From positions 1-64,000 of the forward strand of contig CANRFZ010000012.1 of assembly GCA_947630025.1 (NCBI GenBank): DNA of 64,000 nt, written 5' to 3'. The notes below the pieces were generated by a model. That model saw nothing but the letters and a program-made list of their open reading frames with translations, was not told the origin of the DNA and searched no databases. Every line of letters begins with the position of its first letter. Position 1 is the first letter of the stretch. Source of the DNA: an uncultured Lachnospiraceae bacterium (GTDB lineage Bacteria; Bacillota; Clostridia; Lachnospirales; Lachnospiraceae). Position numbers and translations under genes: made by a program. This document shows, piece by piece, positions 1 to 7,629 of the stretch.

Positions 1-24
1 CGGAAAAACCACACACATACAAGG

Positions 25-52
25 AAATGGAGCCGAAAAAAGGGCTCCATTT
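25..52. terminator. Hairpin, possible terminator
   Basis: A perfect 10-bp stem (AAATGGAGCC with GGCTCCATTT) encloses an A-rich loop. There is no clear T tract on the plus strand, so it may mark the end of a gene lying left of the window or simply be a structured element. No gene was seen in bases 1-254. Confidence 0.35.
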
Positions 53-78
53 CGCATATACAAGTGGCAAACTCGGGA

Positions 79-157
79 TGTATCACATAGGAGTGGAAAG
101 TTCAAAAAAAATAAGATGAAAAAGAATGCTTAATTGAAGTTAATATCTACAATCATA
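79..157. repeat. Direct repeat copy 1 (about 80 bp)
   Basis: This stretch matches 3770-3853 at most positions by eye, in the same orientation. The second copy carries the minus-strand promoter predicted for the antisense RNA of the type I toxin module. In this copy the equivalent boxes are weaker (TTGAAC and TACATC), and no toxin gene lies beside it. It may be the remnant of a second toxin-antitoxin copy, or a repeat left by recombination. Confidence 0.75.
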
Positions 158-171
158 TATGGTGAATGCTT

Positions 172-201
172 TTGACAAAAGTATTGGATATAAAATAGGA
201 T
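172..201 (+). promoter_or_regulatory. Predicted sigma-A promoter for the antitoxin/toxin pair
   Basis: TTGACA (172-177) and TAGGAT (196-201) are separated by 18 bp, about 55 bp before the antitoxin ATG. Between them and the gene lies CTATATAGTT, the same half-site found as an inverted repeat at 2974-3005. Confidence 0.5.
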
Positions 202-254
202 ATGTGCTAATATATCTATATAGTTTAACTTTAGTAATTTAAGTGGGTGATGTT

Positions 255-416
255 ATGGAATTACATGAAAAAATTGGGCTTGATAAAGTGAAGCCGGAAA
301 ACGATCTGTTTCACGAACTTGATAAAGGCATAGACGCTATGGAAAGCGGACATACCATGCCGCATGATGAGGCTATGCAAATGATACGGGAGAAATTAAA
401 GGAGTATGCAGTATAA
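255..416 (+). CDS. Small antitoxin-like protein (53 aa) of a toxin-antitoxin pair
   Basis: A 53-residue charged protein that starts at the ATG after GGGTGATGTT and is too short for the ORF track. It overlaps the start of the next reading frame by 11 bases, an arrangement typical of type II toxin-antitoxin operons, where the first protein neutralises the second. No specific antitoxin family is recognised; the role is inferred from size, charge and the RelE/ParE-like partner. The sequence is AT-rich compared with the genes after 4.5 kb, which suggests acquisition by transfer. Confidence 0.6.
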   Translation: MELHEKIGLDKVKPENDLFHELDKGIDAMESGHTMPHDEAMQMIREKLKEYAV

Positions 417-746
417 CGTAATACAAACGATAGAAGCGGCTGATGATGTTGTAAACTTTGCAATCTATATGATAAAGGAGTTGAAAAATCATAAAGCCGC
501 TATTGATTTTTTGAGTCGATACGATGAAGAAGTGAAGAAACTTGGCTTTTTCCAACCGGATACAGAGGGATCGGCTTAGAATATCGTGGTTATGAAATCC
601 GCATAAAGCCGTTTGGAACGTATAATATATTTTTTACGATTGATTATGCAGAACAGGAAGTTATTGTTTTGCGGGTGCTAAAGGATAGACAAAATTGGAA
701 TGAAATTCTAAAATTGCAGGTTACATACCGCTTTGATGATATTTGA
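406..746 (+). pseudogene. Frameshifted RelE/ParE-family toxin
   Basis: The frame opening at 406 encodes the N-terminal half of a RelE/ParE toxin (ribosome-dependent mRNA nuclease or gyrase poison family) and stops at 577-579. The C-terminal half, with the family pattern GYEIR, a Y-N-I-F-F strand and a V-L-R-V-L strand, continues in another frame to 746. Adding one T to the run of five T near 547-551 would rejoin the halves (reading GFFPTGYRG). So this is a one-base deletion or a sequencing error. If real, the toxin is dead and the upstream antitoxin is an orphan. Confidence 0.75.
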
Positions 747-756
747 CATATAAAAT

Positions 757-1000
757 GTGGATTCTTTCGACTGGCAAGATTACGGCGTGGATTCCATTAT
801 CAAGACGGTGACGGAGCACAAGCATCTGGAAGACGGCAGGCAGTATCCTTTGCCACAACGGAGCCAAGTACACGGCGGAGGCGCTGGATGAGCTGATCAC
901 GGCGCTGCAGGAAAAGGGGTATCAGATCGTGCCGATTTCGGAGCTGATCTACCGGGACAATTATCATTTGGATCATGAGGGAAGGCAGATCAGGAATTAG
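757..1000 (+). pseudogene. Polysaccharide deacetylase C-terminal fragment
   Basis: Two adjacent frames give the end of a NodB-type polysaccharide deacetylase: first DSFDWQDYGVDSIIKTV, then, after a frameshift near 830, SILCHNGAKYTAEALDEL to a stop at 998-1000. The L-C-H-N-G strand carries the late conserved histidine of the family. The catalytic N-terminal part is absent. A second scrap of the same region lies at 4442-4483, so a deacetylase gene was probably broken near the island edges. Confidence 0.7.
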
Positions 1001-1141
1001 GGCGAAATATGTCCTATGAGAGCGTGCGGCAGATTCGGCGTCGAGCACAGGAAAGCGGTCTGCATGACAATGGTTGAACGCATTGATTTAGTAGAAAGCG
1101 GGGATATGAAGTAGAGTGAAGTATGACTCATAGAGACGTAG

Positions 1142-1170
1142 AAATACCTAGGCGTGATACCTAGGTATTT
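1142..1170 (+). terminator. Intrinsic terminator-like hairpin
   Basis: A perfect 11-bp stem (AAATACCTAGG with CCTAGGTATTT) with a 7-base loop, followed by further T on the plus strand. It lies about 90 bp beyond the end of the minus-strand ligase gene and could act in both directions. Bases 1001-1141 contain no recognisable gene. Confidence 0.6.
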
Positions 1171-1258
1171 TTGCACGGTATTCATAGATAGGACATATAC
1201 CTATAATTAATGAGAAACAAAATTTGTGTTCCCGTCGGGGCATATATTACGGAACATT

Positions 1259-2950
1259 TTATTTGAGTTTTTCCTCCAGTACTCGATAGTTGATCTTTCC
1301 ACTTGACAAAAGCGGCATTTTTTCTATTATCACATATCCCACTGGGCGATTATATGGCTCTAATCGTTCGGCAATATGCTCTTTTATTGTTTCTACTGGG
1401 TTTTTACAATCTTTTTTTAATTCTATAAATGCAATTGCTTTATTAATTAACTTACTATCTTCAACTACAACGATTGCCGCACGATTTACAATAGGGCAAT
1501 TATCAATTTCACCCTCAATATAATCTGGATACATCTTAAATATCATATTGCTTTCAAAATCAAACACTTGATAAATTCTTTTCAGTCTGCCTACTACATA
1601 GATATACCCTTCCTGATCAATATAACCTACATCGCCAGTATGTAACCAACGTACCCCATCTGAATCGACATCTATGACTTTGTCCGTTTCGTTTTTGTTA
1701 TTTCGATATTCCAACATCATGCTTGGACTGCTGATTAGTATTTCTCCGGTTTTACAGTATGTAAGTTCTTTTTGTGTCTCAATATCCACTATTTTTGCAG
1801 ATGCGTGACTTAGGGGAATCCCTATACTATTTATATTCTCTATGCCTTTTTGCTCGGTAATTACGGAAGAACTTAGTTCTGTCATCCCATATCCTGTAAT
1901 CAGCTTTATTTTGGCACCGTGTTCCGTAAGATAATGGTTTATTTGGTTGCGTTCTTCCGGAGAAATGCTTTCTCCTCCAATGGCAAAATTTTTTAAGTTT
2001 GACAAATCCATATTTTGTGTTAGCGGACTTGCGGCAATTGCTTTAACGTGAGCAACTCCGGCCATAAAATTATTGGGATTATAAGCGGCAAACATCGCAA
2101 CAACTTTTTGCGGATCGGCATCCAGACCAATAATAGAACGTAACCCCAAACATAACGGCGTATGCATTTGTAACGTAAATCCCACTGCGAGATGCGGCGG
2201 TACGATTTCTAGGAAAGTTTCACCTCGTATGAAATCCAAATTTGCAATATTATATTGCCAAACAACACTATTAATATTTTTATTTGTTAATACGACTTTT
2301 TTAGCAATTGCAGTAGTGCCTGAAGTCTGCACAATAACCGCCGGTTCATTTTCGGAGAAGTGATATGTACTGTTGGCAATCTGTTGGTTTTCTGATAAAC
2401 CTATAAATGCTTCAAATGTCAGATATTTGTCTACAGATAAATTGAAGCTAGGCATAGACTGAATATTAGTTCTTAATATGATTACTTTTTTTAATAACAC
2501 ATTGTTCAATGTTTGAGCATATGCTTCGTAAAATATATCTAAAACCAAAATTATTTTTGTATTGGTTTCTTGTAATGATTGCTCTAGTAATTGATTGGTT
2601 TGGGTAATGGGTTCCATAGAAACAATCGCCCCAATTTTATTAAGCGCATAAACACTAGCTATTGTTTCTGGAGTGCATAAAGATAAAACGGAAACAATAT
2701 CCCCTTGTTTAACGTCCAACAATCGAAACGAATTAGCTGCGCCTTCGATCATTTGAAATAATTGTTGATAGGATATTGTTTTGCCAAAGTACATAATCGC
2801 TATATCATCAGTATAATCTTTATTACACGATAGCAGATATTCATATATTGACGCTTCGGGTATAGCTGATGTAATAGCTTCTTCTGTATAGTATTTCAGC
2901 CACGGTTTGTCTATCGACGGGTAACCCGTCATATTTTTTGCTTTACTCAT
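1259..2950 (-). CDS. AMP-dependent synthetase/ligase (acyl-CoA synthetase-like)
   Basis: A 563-aa class I adenylate-forming enzyme, which activates a carboxylic acid as an acyl-adenylate. Visible motifs: the P-loop TSGTT near residue 209, GYGMTE near 350, LHTGDVGYID near 445, and the C-terminal SSGKINYR carrying the catalytic lysine. No carrier or condensation domain is attached, so it is a stand-alone ligase; the substrate is unknown. The ORF track starts at a TTG inside the ribosome binding site; the ATG at 2950 follows GGAGG with good spacing. It diverges from an XRE regulator and is much more AT-rich than the flanking chromosome, which points to transfer. Confidence 0.85.
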   Translation of the reverse strand: MSKAKNMTGYPSIDKPWLKYYTEEAITSAIPEASIYEYLLSCNKDYTDDIAIMYFGKTISYQQLFQMIEGAANSFRLLDVKQGDIVSVLSLCTPETIASVYALNKIGAIVSMEPITQTNQLLEQSLQETNTKIILVLDIFYEAYAQTLNNVLLKKVIILRTNIQSMPSFNLSVDKYLTFEAFIGLSENQQIANSTYHFSENEPAVIVQTSGTTAIAKKVVLTNKNINSVVWQYNIANLDFIRGETFLEIVPPHLAVGFTLQMHTPLCLGLRSIIGLDADPQKVVAMFAAYNPNNFMAGVAHVKAIAASPLTQNMDLSNLKNFAIGGESISPEERNQINHYLTEHGAKIKLITGYGMTELSSSVITEQKGIENINSIGIPLSHASAKIVDIETQKELTYCKTGEILISSPSMMLEYRNNKNETDKVIDVDSDGVRWLHTGDVGYIDQEGYIYVVGRLKRIYQVFDFESNMIFKMYPDYIEGEIDNCPIVNRAAIVVVEDSKLINKAIAFIELKKDCKNPVETIKEHIAERLEPYNRPVGYVIIEKMPLLSSGKINYRVLEEKLK

Positions 2951-2973
2951 TGTATTTACCTCCAAAAAAATTT

Positions 2974-3005
2974 AACTATATAGATATAAAATAGCCTATA
3001 TAGTT
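2974..3005. promoter_or_regulatory. Inverted repeat, probable operator
   Basis: AACTATATAG (2974-2983) and CTATATAGTT (2996-3005) form a perfect 10-bp inverted repeat between the divergent ligase and XRE genes. One more half-site lies before the antitoxin near 218. It is a good candidate for the XRE regulator binding site controlling both genes. Confidence 0.6.
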
Positions 3006-3070
3006 CATAGAATTATAGCATAATAGCCCATACAATTCAAGTAAAATTAAACTGAAAGGGCGAATGAGAA

Positions 3071-3403
3071 GTGGATTATTATGCAATCGGACAAAAAATA
3101 CGAAAAATAAGGAAAGCAAGGGGACTGTCACAAGAGGACTTAGCGGAGAAAGTCGGCATATCTATTACTCACATGAGTCATATCGAAACCGGAAATACAA
3201 AAATGAGTTTGCCAACTTTTGTAGAAATCGCATCGGCGTTAGAAGTACGAACTGATGAAATTCTTTATGAAGACAGTGCGGGAAGCCGCAGCGCTTCCGT
3301 TGCCTATATCGCAGAGCTGCTTGATAACTGCACTACTCAGCAAGTGCGCATTATCGAAGATATTGTCAAGGCGGCAAAAGAATCCTTAAAGAAAAATATG
3401 TAA
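3071..3403 (+). CDS. XRE-family transcriptional regulator
   Basis: A 110-aa DNA-binding protein with an N-terminal helix-turn-helix (about residues 6-60: KARGLSQEDLAEKVGIS, then HMSHIETG), followed by a short helical tail that may dimerise. It starts at GTG 3071 after a GAAAGGG ribosome binding site. Its position divergent from the adenylating ligase, with an inverted repeat between them, suggests it controls that gene and itself. AT-rich like the rest of the island. Confidence 0.85.
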   Translation: MDYYAIGQKIRKIRKARGLSQEDLAEKVGISITHMSHIETGNTKMSLPTFVEIASALEVRTDEILYEDSAGSRSASVAYIAELLDNCTTQQVRIIEDIVKAAKESLKKNM

Positions 3404-3458
3404 CGGGAGAAAAATTTTTTTTCAATAATAAGGCTGTTCTACATATATTATTTTGCCA

Positions 3459-3487
3459 TTGAATGGTGCAGAAATATGTGATATATT
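3459..3487 (+). promoter_or_regulatory. Promoter of the type I toxin mRNA
   Basis: TTGAAT (3459-3464) and TATATT (3482-3487) are spaced by 17 bp. Transcription would begin around 3494, just before the GGGAAAGTCATAGA stretch that can pair with the 3' end of the same mRNA. Confidence 0.6.
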
Positions 3488-3587
3488 GTCTATATGGGAA
3501 AGTCATAGAGCCAAAGGCGGCTTTACCCCTCTGATTTTTCGGAGGGTTTGAGTAGCCCTCCAGACGAAAGAAAGGAGGGCGATTACA

Positions 3588-3677
3588 ATGGTTACATATG
3601 CGGATTTATTCCAACTACTGTTACTGATTGTCGCCCTTGTCGGTCTGGTATACCAGATCTGCAAAGGAAAGAGATAG
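3588..3677 (+). CDS. Holin-like type I toxin peptide (29 aa)
   Basis: A 29-residue peptide: short polar start, one hydrophobic membrane helix (about residues 7-22) and a basic tail ending GKR. This matches the putative holin-like type I toxins of Firmicutes, which insert in the membrane and are silenced by antisense RNA. It is preceded by a strong AAAGGAGGG ribosome binding site. It is too short for the ORF track. The mRNA 5' end (GGGAAAGTCATAGA from 3496) can pair with its 3' end (TCTATGACTTTCCC to 3754), a long-range structure often used to block translation of such toxins. Confidence 0.75.
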   Translation: MVTYADLFQLLLLIVALVGLVYQICKGKR

Positions 3678-3740
3678 CCGCCACTACTCGCAATAGTGAC
3701 GGCTTGATGTAAGTTAAGCTAACTATGGGGTAGAGCCGCT

Positions 3741-3759
3741 TCTATGACTTTCCCTTTTT
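3741..3759 (+). terminator. Terminator arm of the toxin mRNA
   Basis: TCTATGACTTTCCC followed by TTTTT. Its pairing partner is the 5' end of the mRNA at 3496-3509 rather than a local arm, so the same sequence may serve both end formation and 5'-3' closure. Confidence 0.45.
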
Positions 3760-3769
3760 GTAATCTAAA

Positions 3770-3853
3770 TGTATCACATAGGAATGGAAAATTCAACAAA
3801 AAAATTAAGATGAAAAAAGACTGCTTAATTGAAGTTAATATCTACAAGCATAT
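3770..3853. repeat. Direct repeat copy 2 (about 84 bp)
   Basis: Partner of the repeat at 79-157. It contains the predicted minus-strand promoter of the antisense RNA. The rest of 3854-3982 holds no recognisable gene; minus-strand ORFs there are short and unconvincing. Confidence 0.75.
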
Positions 3854-3982
3854 AATGATATAATATTTGTATCACACAATTCAGACGGAGCGATTTGATT
3901 TTTTATTCGTTGTTCAGGAGCCGATGGTTTATGTCCGAAGCACCATACAACACTCTTGCGACAATAACCAGATTTTTTCATA

Positions 3983-4285
3983 TCAGTGTTCTTTCCTGAA
4001 TTTTGCAAATGCTGATGCGGCGTTCTGCACTTTGCCGGCGGATATGTCATCATAACCTGTCTGTAATGCGGTGTGCAGTCCCTCGGCACTCATAAGATCG
4101 GCGTTGATAGAGTGTGGCGCTTTGGGGAGAGCCACATTAAAAGGTATGCCGCCGGTCAGAGAAATCTGGTTCAGATACATATCAATAGCAGTTGACATGG
4201 GAATTCCCAGTTGTGCCAATACGTCCTCTGCTTTCTGCTTGACGATAGGATTTACTCTCAAATTTAAGGTTGCGGTTTTTTCCAT
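3983..4285 (-). CDS. RelB/DinJ-family antitoxin, apparently orphan
   Basis: A 100-aa protein with the ribbon-helix-helix start typical of DinJ antitoxins (TATLNLRVNPIVKQKAE, then LGIPMSTAIDMYLNQ). DinJ binds its operator and neutralises a YafQ/RelE-type mRNA nuclease. The track begins at 4294, but the ATG at 4285 lies about 9 bases from AGGAG and is the better start. No toxin gene follows on the minus strand, where a partner would be expected; only a short unrecognisable reading frame is present. Confidence 0.85.
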   Translation of the reverse strand: MEKTATLNLRVNPIVKQKAEDVLAQLGIPMSTAIDMYLNQISLTGGIPFNVALPKAPHSINADLMSAEGLHTALQTGYDDISAGKVQNAASAFAKFRKEH

Positions 4286-4441
4286 GTTCATCATCTCCTA
4301 CACATAATTGTAACGCCGTTGTCGTTACTTATCAATATATTTTGTGAACATATTTTGGAAATAATACTATGTTTCATTAACCTTAAATCATATGTAGCAA
4401 AATGCGGGTGTGTATGATACACAAAACATGATATTTCGTTT

Positions 4442-4483
4442 GAGACGGCAGGCATCATCCTCTGCCACAACGGAGCCAAGTGC
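4442..4483 (+). pseudogene. Second polysaccharide deacetylase scrap
   Basis: About 40 bases matching 831-872 nearly exactly (GGCAGGCATCATCCTCTGCC against GGCAGGCAGTATCCTTTGCC, then the same CACAACGGAGCC), encoding GIILCHNGAKC. It lies beside the end of the minus-strand acyltransferase, at the right edge of the AT-rich island. Confidence 0.65.
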
Positions 4484-4511
4484 ATAGCGGCACCTGCGCT
4501 GCCCCATAAAC

Positions 4512-5507
4512 TCAGCGTTTCCGAGGGCGCATCAGGAAGCCGCACAGATAATAGGAACAGAGCGATATGCCAATAGAGGCGCCAAAGAACACGAGCAGCG
4601 ACTGTGCCAGATTCCAGGCATCCAGGCAGCCGTAACAGACAAGGACGTTGAGCACAATCCAGTGATATAAAAAGAGGTGGTAAGTCAGGTCGGGTTTGAT
4701 ATGGATCTCGCCCAGCTTGTAGGCCAGCCCGACAGTGATCACGGGGAGGCAGATCCCGGTGACGATATCTGCATAATAGCCGATGACCTGTATGGGGCTG
4801 AGCCGGTAGAGCGTGTAGAGGACGAGGAGCGGCAGGACATATCTGCGGGAAAGAACGAGAAACCGATCCCGGTAAATATACAGAAATACGCCGATATAGA
4901 ACCAGAGCGCGTAGGGCAGAAAAAGCCGCTCGATCATCTTAGCGGTGAGATAGCCGCAATCCTGCAGATAAAAGGCACAGAGGTTGCAGCCTGCCAGCAG
5001 AAGGCCGAAAATGCACCAGCCGCGGAGCGACAGTTTTTTTACCAGTCGGTAGGTGAACGCCAGCACGACATATAACTGTATCTGCGTAAAAACAGTCCAG
5101 AGGGCGCCGTTGATGCTCCCGGTGGCAAAGTGTTTGAGCGACGCGGGAGTATTGGCGATTCCGATAATCTGCGTGCCTGCCCAGAGGAGCATCTCGCGGT
5201 TGAAAATATCCTGTCCCAGACAGTATAAAACGATCAGGTTGACAATCGTGCACAACCATAGCGCGGGATAGATGCGCAGGATTCTTTTGCGGAAAAATTC
5301 TTTGACGGAAGCGCTGTTTTCATAAGAGGCCGCAATCAGAAAGCCGCTTAAGGAAAACAGGATGACAACGCCGGGAAACAGGCGGACGAGCCCGCGGTAC
5401 CCTAGGTGCATACCGGGGCGGTTTTGATAAAAAAAGGCGTTAAAATGTAGCGTCATAACCTGTATGACGGAAAAAAGTCTTAAAACATCGAAAGCATTTC
5501 TTTTCAT
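4512..5507 (-). CDS. Acyltransferase family 3 membrane protein
   Basis: A 331-aa integral membrane protein with about ten hydrophobic segments, matching acyltransferase-3 enzymes (OafA type), which O-acetylate sugars of cell-surface polymers. The conserved early histidine is visible in MTLHFNAFF, followed by LFSLSGFLI and the basic FRKRILRIYPALW loop. The ATG at 5507 is preferred over the upstream TTG of the track because AGGAAAGGA lies before it. A deacetylase scrap next to its 3' end hints at a former polysaccharide-modification pair. Confidence 0.85.
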   Translation of the reverse strand: MKRNAFDVLRLFSVIQVMTLHFNAFFYQNRPGMHLGYRGLVRLFPGVVILFSLSGFLIAASYENSASVKEFFRKRILRIYPALWLCTIVNLIVLYCLGQDIFNREMLLWAGTQIIGIANTPASLKHFATGSINGALWTVFTQIQLYVVLAFTYRLVKKLSLRGWCIFGLLLAGCNLCAFYLQDCGYLTAKMIERLFLPYALWFYIGVFLYIYRDRFLVLSRRYVLPLLVLYTLYRLSPIQVIGYYADIVTGICLPVITVGLAYKLGEIHIKPDLTYHLFLYHWIVLNVLVCYGCLDAWNLAQSLLVFFGASIGISLCSYYLCGFLMRPRKR

Positions 5508-5629
5508 CCCGAAGCGCAATCCTTTCCTATCCAAGCAGATACAGTATAATCTATTTTGCCCATAAAAACAATCCGAACCCTGCCAAGCAAAATATATTGC
5601 CCCTGAAACGGAATATGTGCTAACATATT

Positions 5630-5668
5630 GATATCATCCTATTTGTAATGATATCGCGTCATGATATC
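5630..5668. promoter_or_regulatory. Three GATATC-centred sites before proC
   Basis: GATATC occurs at 5630, 5650 and 5663 within the region between the divergent acyltransferase and proC, in contexts such as ATGATATC. These could be regulator half-sites; no known regulator is recognised. Confidence 0.3.
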
Positions 5669-5700
5669 TATTCTATCTAAAGAAGCGGAAGGAGCGGCAG

Positions 5701-6525
5701 ATGAAAAAACTGGGTTTTATCGGTATGGGAAATATGGCGCAGGCATTGGTGCGGGGCTTTCTGGCATCGGGGCAGATCGCGGCGGCGGATGTCTATGCGT
5801 ATGCGCCGCATCAGGAGAAGCTGCGGGAAAATGCGGCCCAAATCGGGTTTCAGCCGTGCGCTGATCCGGAGGAACTGGCGGACGCTGCGGATACGCTGAT
5901 TATGGCGTGCAAGCCGTATCAGATCGAAGATGTCCTGCGGAGGCTGGGGGCACGCCTGAACGGAAAGGCGCTGATCTCCGTCGCGGCGGGCTGGGGTTAT
6001 GCCAGATACAGGGAGCATCTGGACGACTCCGTGCGGGTGCAGTTCGTCATGCCGAACACACCGGCTATGGCGGGAGAGGGCGTTATGCTTTTTGAGACAT
6101 CGCATTCCCTCCTGCCGGCAGAGCGGGAAGAAATCATGCAGTTGTTTGGCTCGGTGGGGATTGTGGAGGAGATGCCGGATCATCTGATGGAGATCGGCAG
6201 CGCGGTGACGGGCTGTGGCCCGGCTTTTGTCGATCTGATGATGGAGGCGTATGCAGACGCGGCGGTGAAGTACGGCATTCCCAGACAGACGGCGTACAGG
6301 CTGGTGTCCCAGACGGTGCTCGGCGCGGCGAAGCTGCAGGCGCAGACGGGAGAGCACCCCGGCATTTTGAAGGACAATGTCTGTTCGCCGGGCGGTTCGA
6401 CGATCCGCGGCGTGGCACAATTGGAAAAGTGCGGTTTCCGGGATGCCTGTATTTCCTCCATCGATGCGATTATGTCATGGAAAGGCGCGGCTCCCGGGAC
6501 GCCGGCATCTCCTTCGCCGACGTAA
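5701..6525 (+). CDS. proC: Pyrroline-5-carboxylate reductase
   Basis: A 274-aa NAD(P)H-dependent enzyme for the last step of proline synthesis. The Rossmann motif GFIGMGNMAQA is at residues 5-15, and the family signature near the C-terminus reads VCSPGGSTIRGVAQLE. The ATG follows AAGGAGCGG. The C-terminus after SWKGAA carries a short Ala/Pro/Ser-rich tail. It appears to be a single gene. A TGACA-N4-TGTCA palindrome begins four bases after its stop. Confidence 0.93.
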   Translation: MKKLGFIGMGNMAQALVRGFLASGQIAAADVYAYAPHQEKLRENAAQIGFQPCADPEELADAADTLIMACKPYQIEDVLRRLGARLNGKALISVAAGWGYARYREHLDDSVRVQFVMPNTPAMAGEGVMLFETSHSLLPAEREEIMQLFGSVGIVEEMPDHLMEIGSAVTGCGPAFVDLMMEAYADAAVKYGIPRQTAYRLVSQTVLGAAKLQAQTGEHPGILKDNVCSPGGSTIRGVAQLEKCGFRDACISSIDAIMSWKGAAPGTPASPSPT

Positions 6526-6528
6526 TTA

Positions 6529-6542
6529 TGACATAAGTGTCA
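6529..6542. repeat. TGACA-N4-TGTCA palindrome (1 of 10)
   Basis: TGACATAAGTGTCA, just downstream of proC; one of the two intergenic copies. Confidence 0.8.
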
Positions 6543-6617
6543 GGCGCGTGCGGAATACCGTCACGGCAATACCTTTGCCGCATAGGATAGGATAAGGTGT
6601 TACGACGGAGTATTGCC

Positions 6618-7502
6618 ATGAGACAGTGTATTACCAAATGTGAGGAGATTCCCGCGCCGTTTCCGCCCCAGCATCAGGATGTGCAGCCGGGCTTGGAATA
6701 TGTGATGGTGCCGGGGCCGGTGTCGGAATGCGGCAGGGAGAAGATGAAGCTGGCGGGCCGGGCGGCGCTGATTACCGGCGGCGATAGCGGGATCGGCAGG
6801 GCGGTGGCCTACGCTTTTGCCAGAGAGGGCGCGCACGTAGCCGTAGCGTATCTGAATGAGGAGAAGGACGCGCGCTGCACGGCGGAGCATATCGAGCAGA
6901 GCGGCAGGAAATGTTATTTGTTCCAAGGGGATCTGCGGGATCGGGAAACTGTCCGGCGGTGTGTCGCGGAGACGGCGGCCTGTTTCGGTGGACTGGATAT
7001 TCTGGTGAACAACCATGCGGTGCAGTATCTTGCGGGAAGTATTATGGATATCAGTCCCGAACAGTTGGAAAATACGTTTCGGACGAATGTATTTTCCTAT
7101 TTTTATCTGATTCAGGAGGCGCTGCCCTATATGAGCGAGGGCGCGAGCATCATCAACACGACGTCGGTCACTGCCTATGCGGGCAACCGTGATCTGATCG
7201 ACTACAGCGCCGCCAAAGGCGCTATCGTGTCGCTGACGCGCTCCCTTGCGCTATCGCTGGTGGGCAAGGGAATACGTGTCAACGCGGTGGCCCCGGGGCC
7301 GATCTGGACGCCGTTTATTCCCGCCAGCTACCCAGCGGAGGCGGTCAGGACATTCGGCAGCGGAACGGCACAGGTGCCGATGATGCGGGCGGGGCAGCCG
7401 GGCGAAGTGGCGCCGTGCTACGTTTTTCTGGCTTCGGACGACGCCAGCTATATGACCGGGCAGGTATTGCATCCCAACGGCGGCACTATCGTGGGCGCGT
7501 AG
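6618..7502 (+). CDS. SDR-family oxidoreductase
   Basis: A 294-aa short-chain dehydrogenase resembling the glucose/ribitol dehydrogenase group (YhdF/YghA-like). TGGDSGIG at 53-60 binds NAD(P). The catalytic set is Ser183 (NTTSV), Tyr196 and Lys200 (YSAAK). The usual NNAG strand reads NNHAVQ, close to the NNAAEQ of this subgroup. The roughly 40-residue leader before the Rossmann fold, with a PQHQ motif, is also typical. The ATG at 6618 lies 7 bases after GGAG; the track start is an upstream GTG. The substrate cannot be told. Confidence 0.88.
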   Translation: MRQCITKCEEIPAPFPPQHQDVQPGLEYVMVPGPVSECGREKMKLAGRAALITGGDSGIGRAVAYAFAREGAHVAVAYLNEEKDARCTAEHIEQSGRKCYLFQGDLRDRETVRRCVAETAACFGGLDILVNNHAVQYLAGSIMDISPEQLENTFRTNVFSYFYLIQEALPYMSEGASIINTTSVTAYAGNRDLIDYSAAKGAIVSLTRSLALSLVGKGIRVNAVAPGPIWTPFIPASYPAEAVRTFGSGTAQVPMMRAGQPGEVAPCYVFLASDDASYMTGQVLHPNGGTIVGA

Positions 7503-7629
7503 GCCGACGGGATACACGGGAGCTCTCCGCTAATCGAACTGCCGCCGTCCGCCGATATATCATATAGGCAGGCGGTATGCGGCAGGCATATCATTAAATA
7601 ACGAACGTTATCACACGGAGGTGAAGCGC

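Larger units (their letters stand above)
3588..3761 (-). ncRNA. Predicted antisense RNA antitoxin
   Basis: On the minus strand, TTGAAT (complement of 3791-3796) and TACATT (complement of 3768-3773) lie 17 bp apart, placing a start near 3761. The transcript would run leftwards across the 3' part of the toxin mRNA and its coding region, as in type I modules. The 3' end is not determined; the left coordinate is a minimum guess. Confidence 0.5.

Noticed and set aside
3835-4089. Toxin partner for the DinJ antitoxin on the minus strand
   Set aside because: The short frame after DinJ has no RelE/YafQ features and no ribosome binding site.
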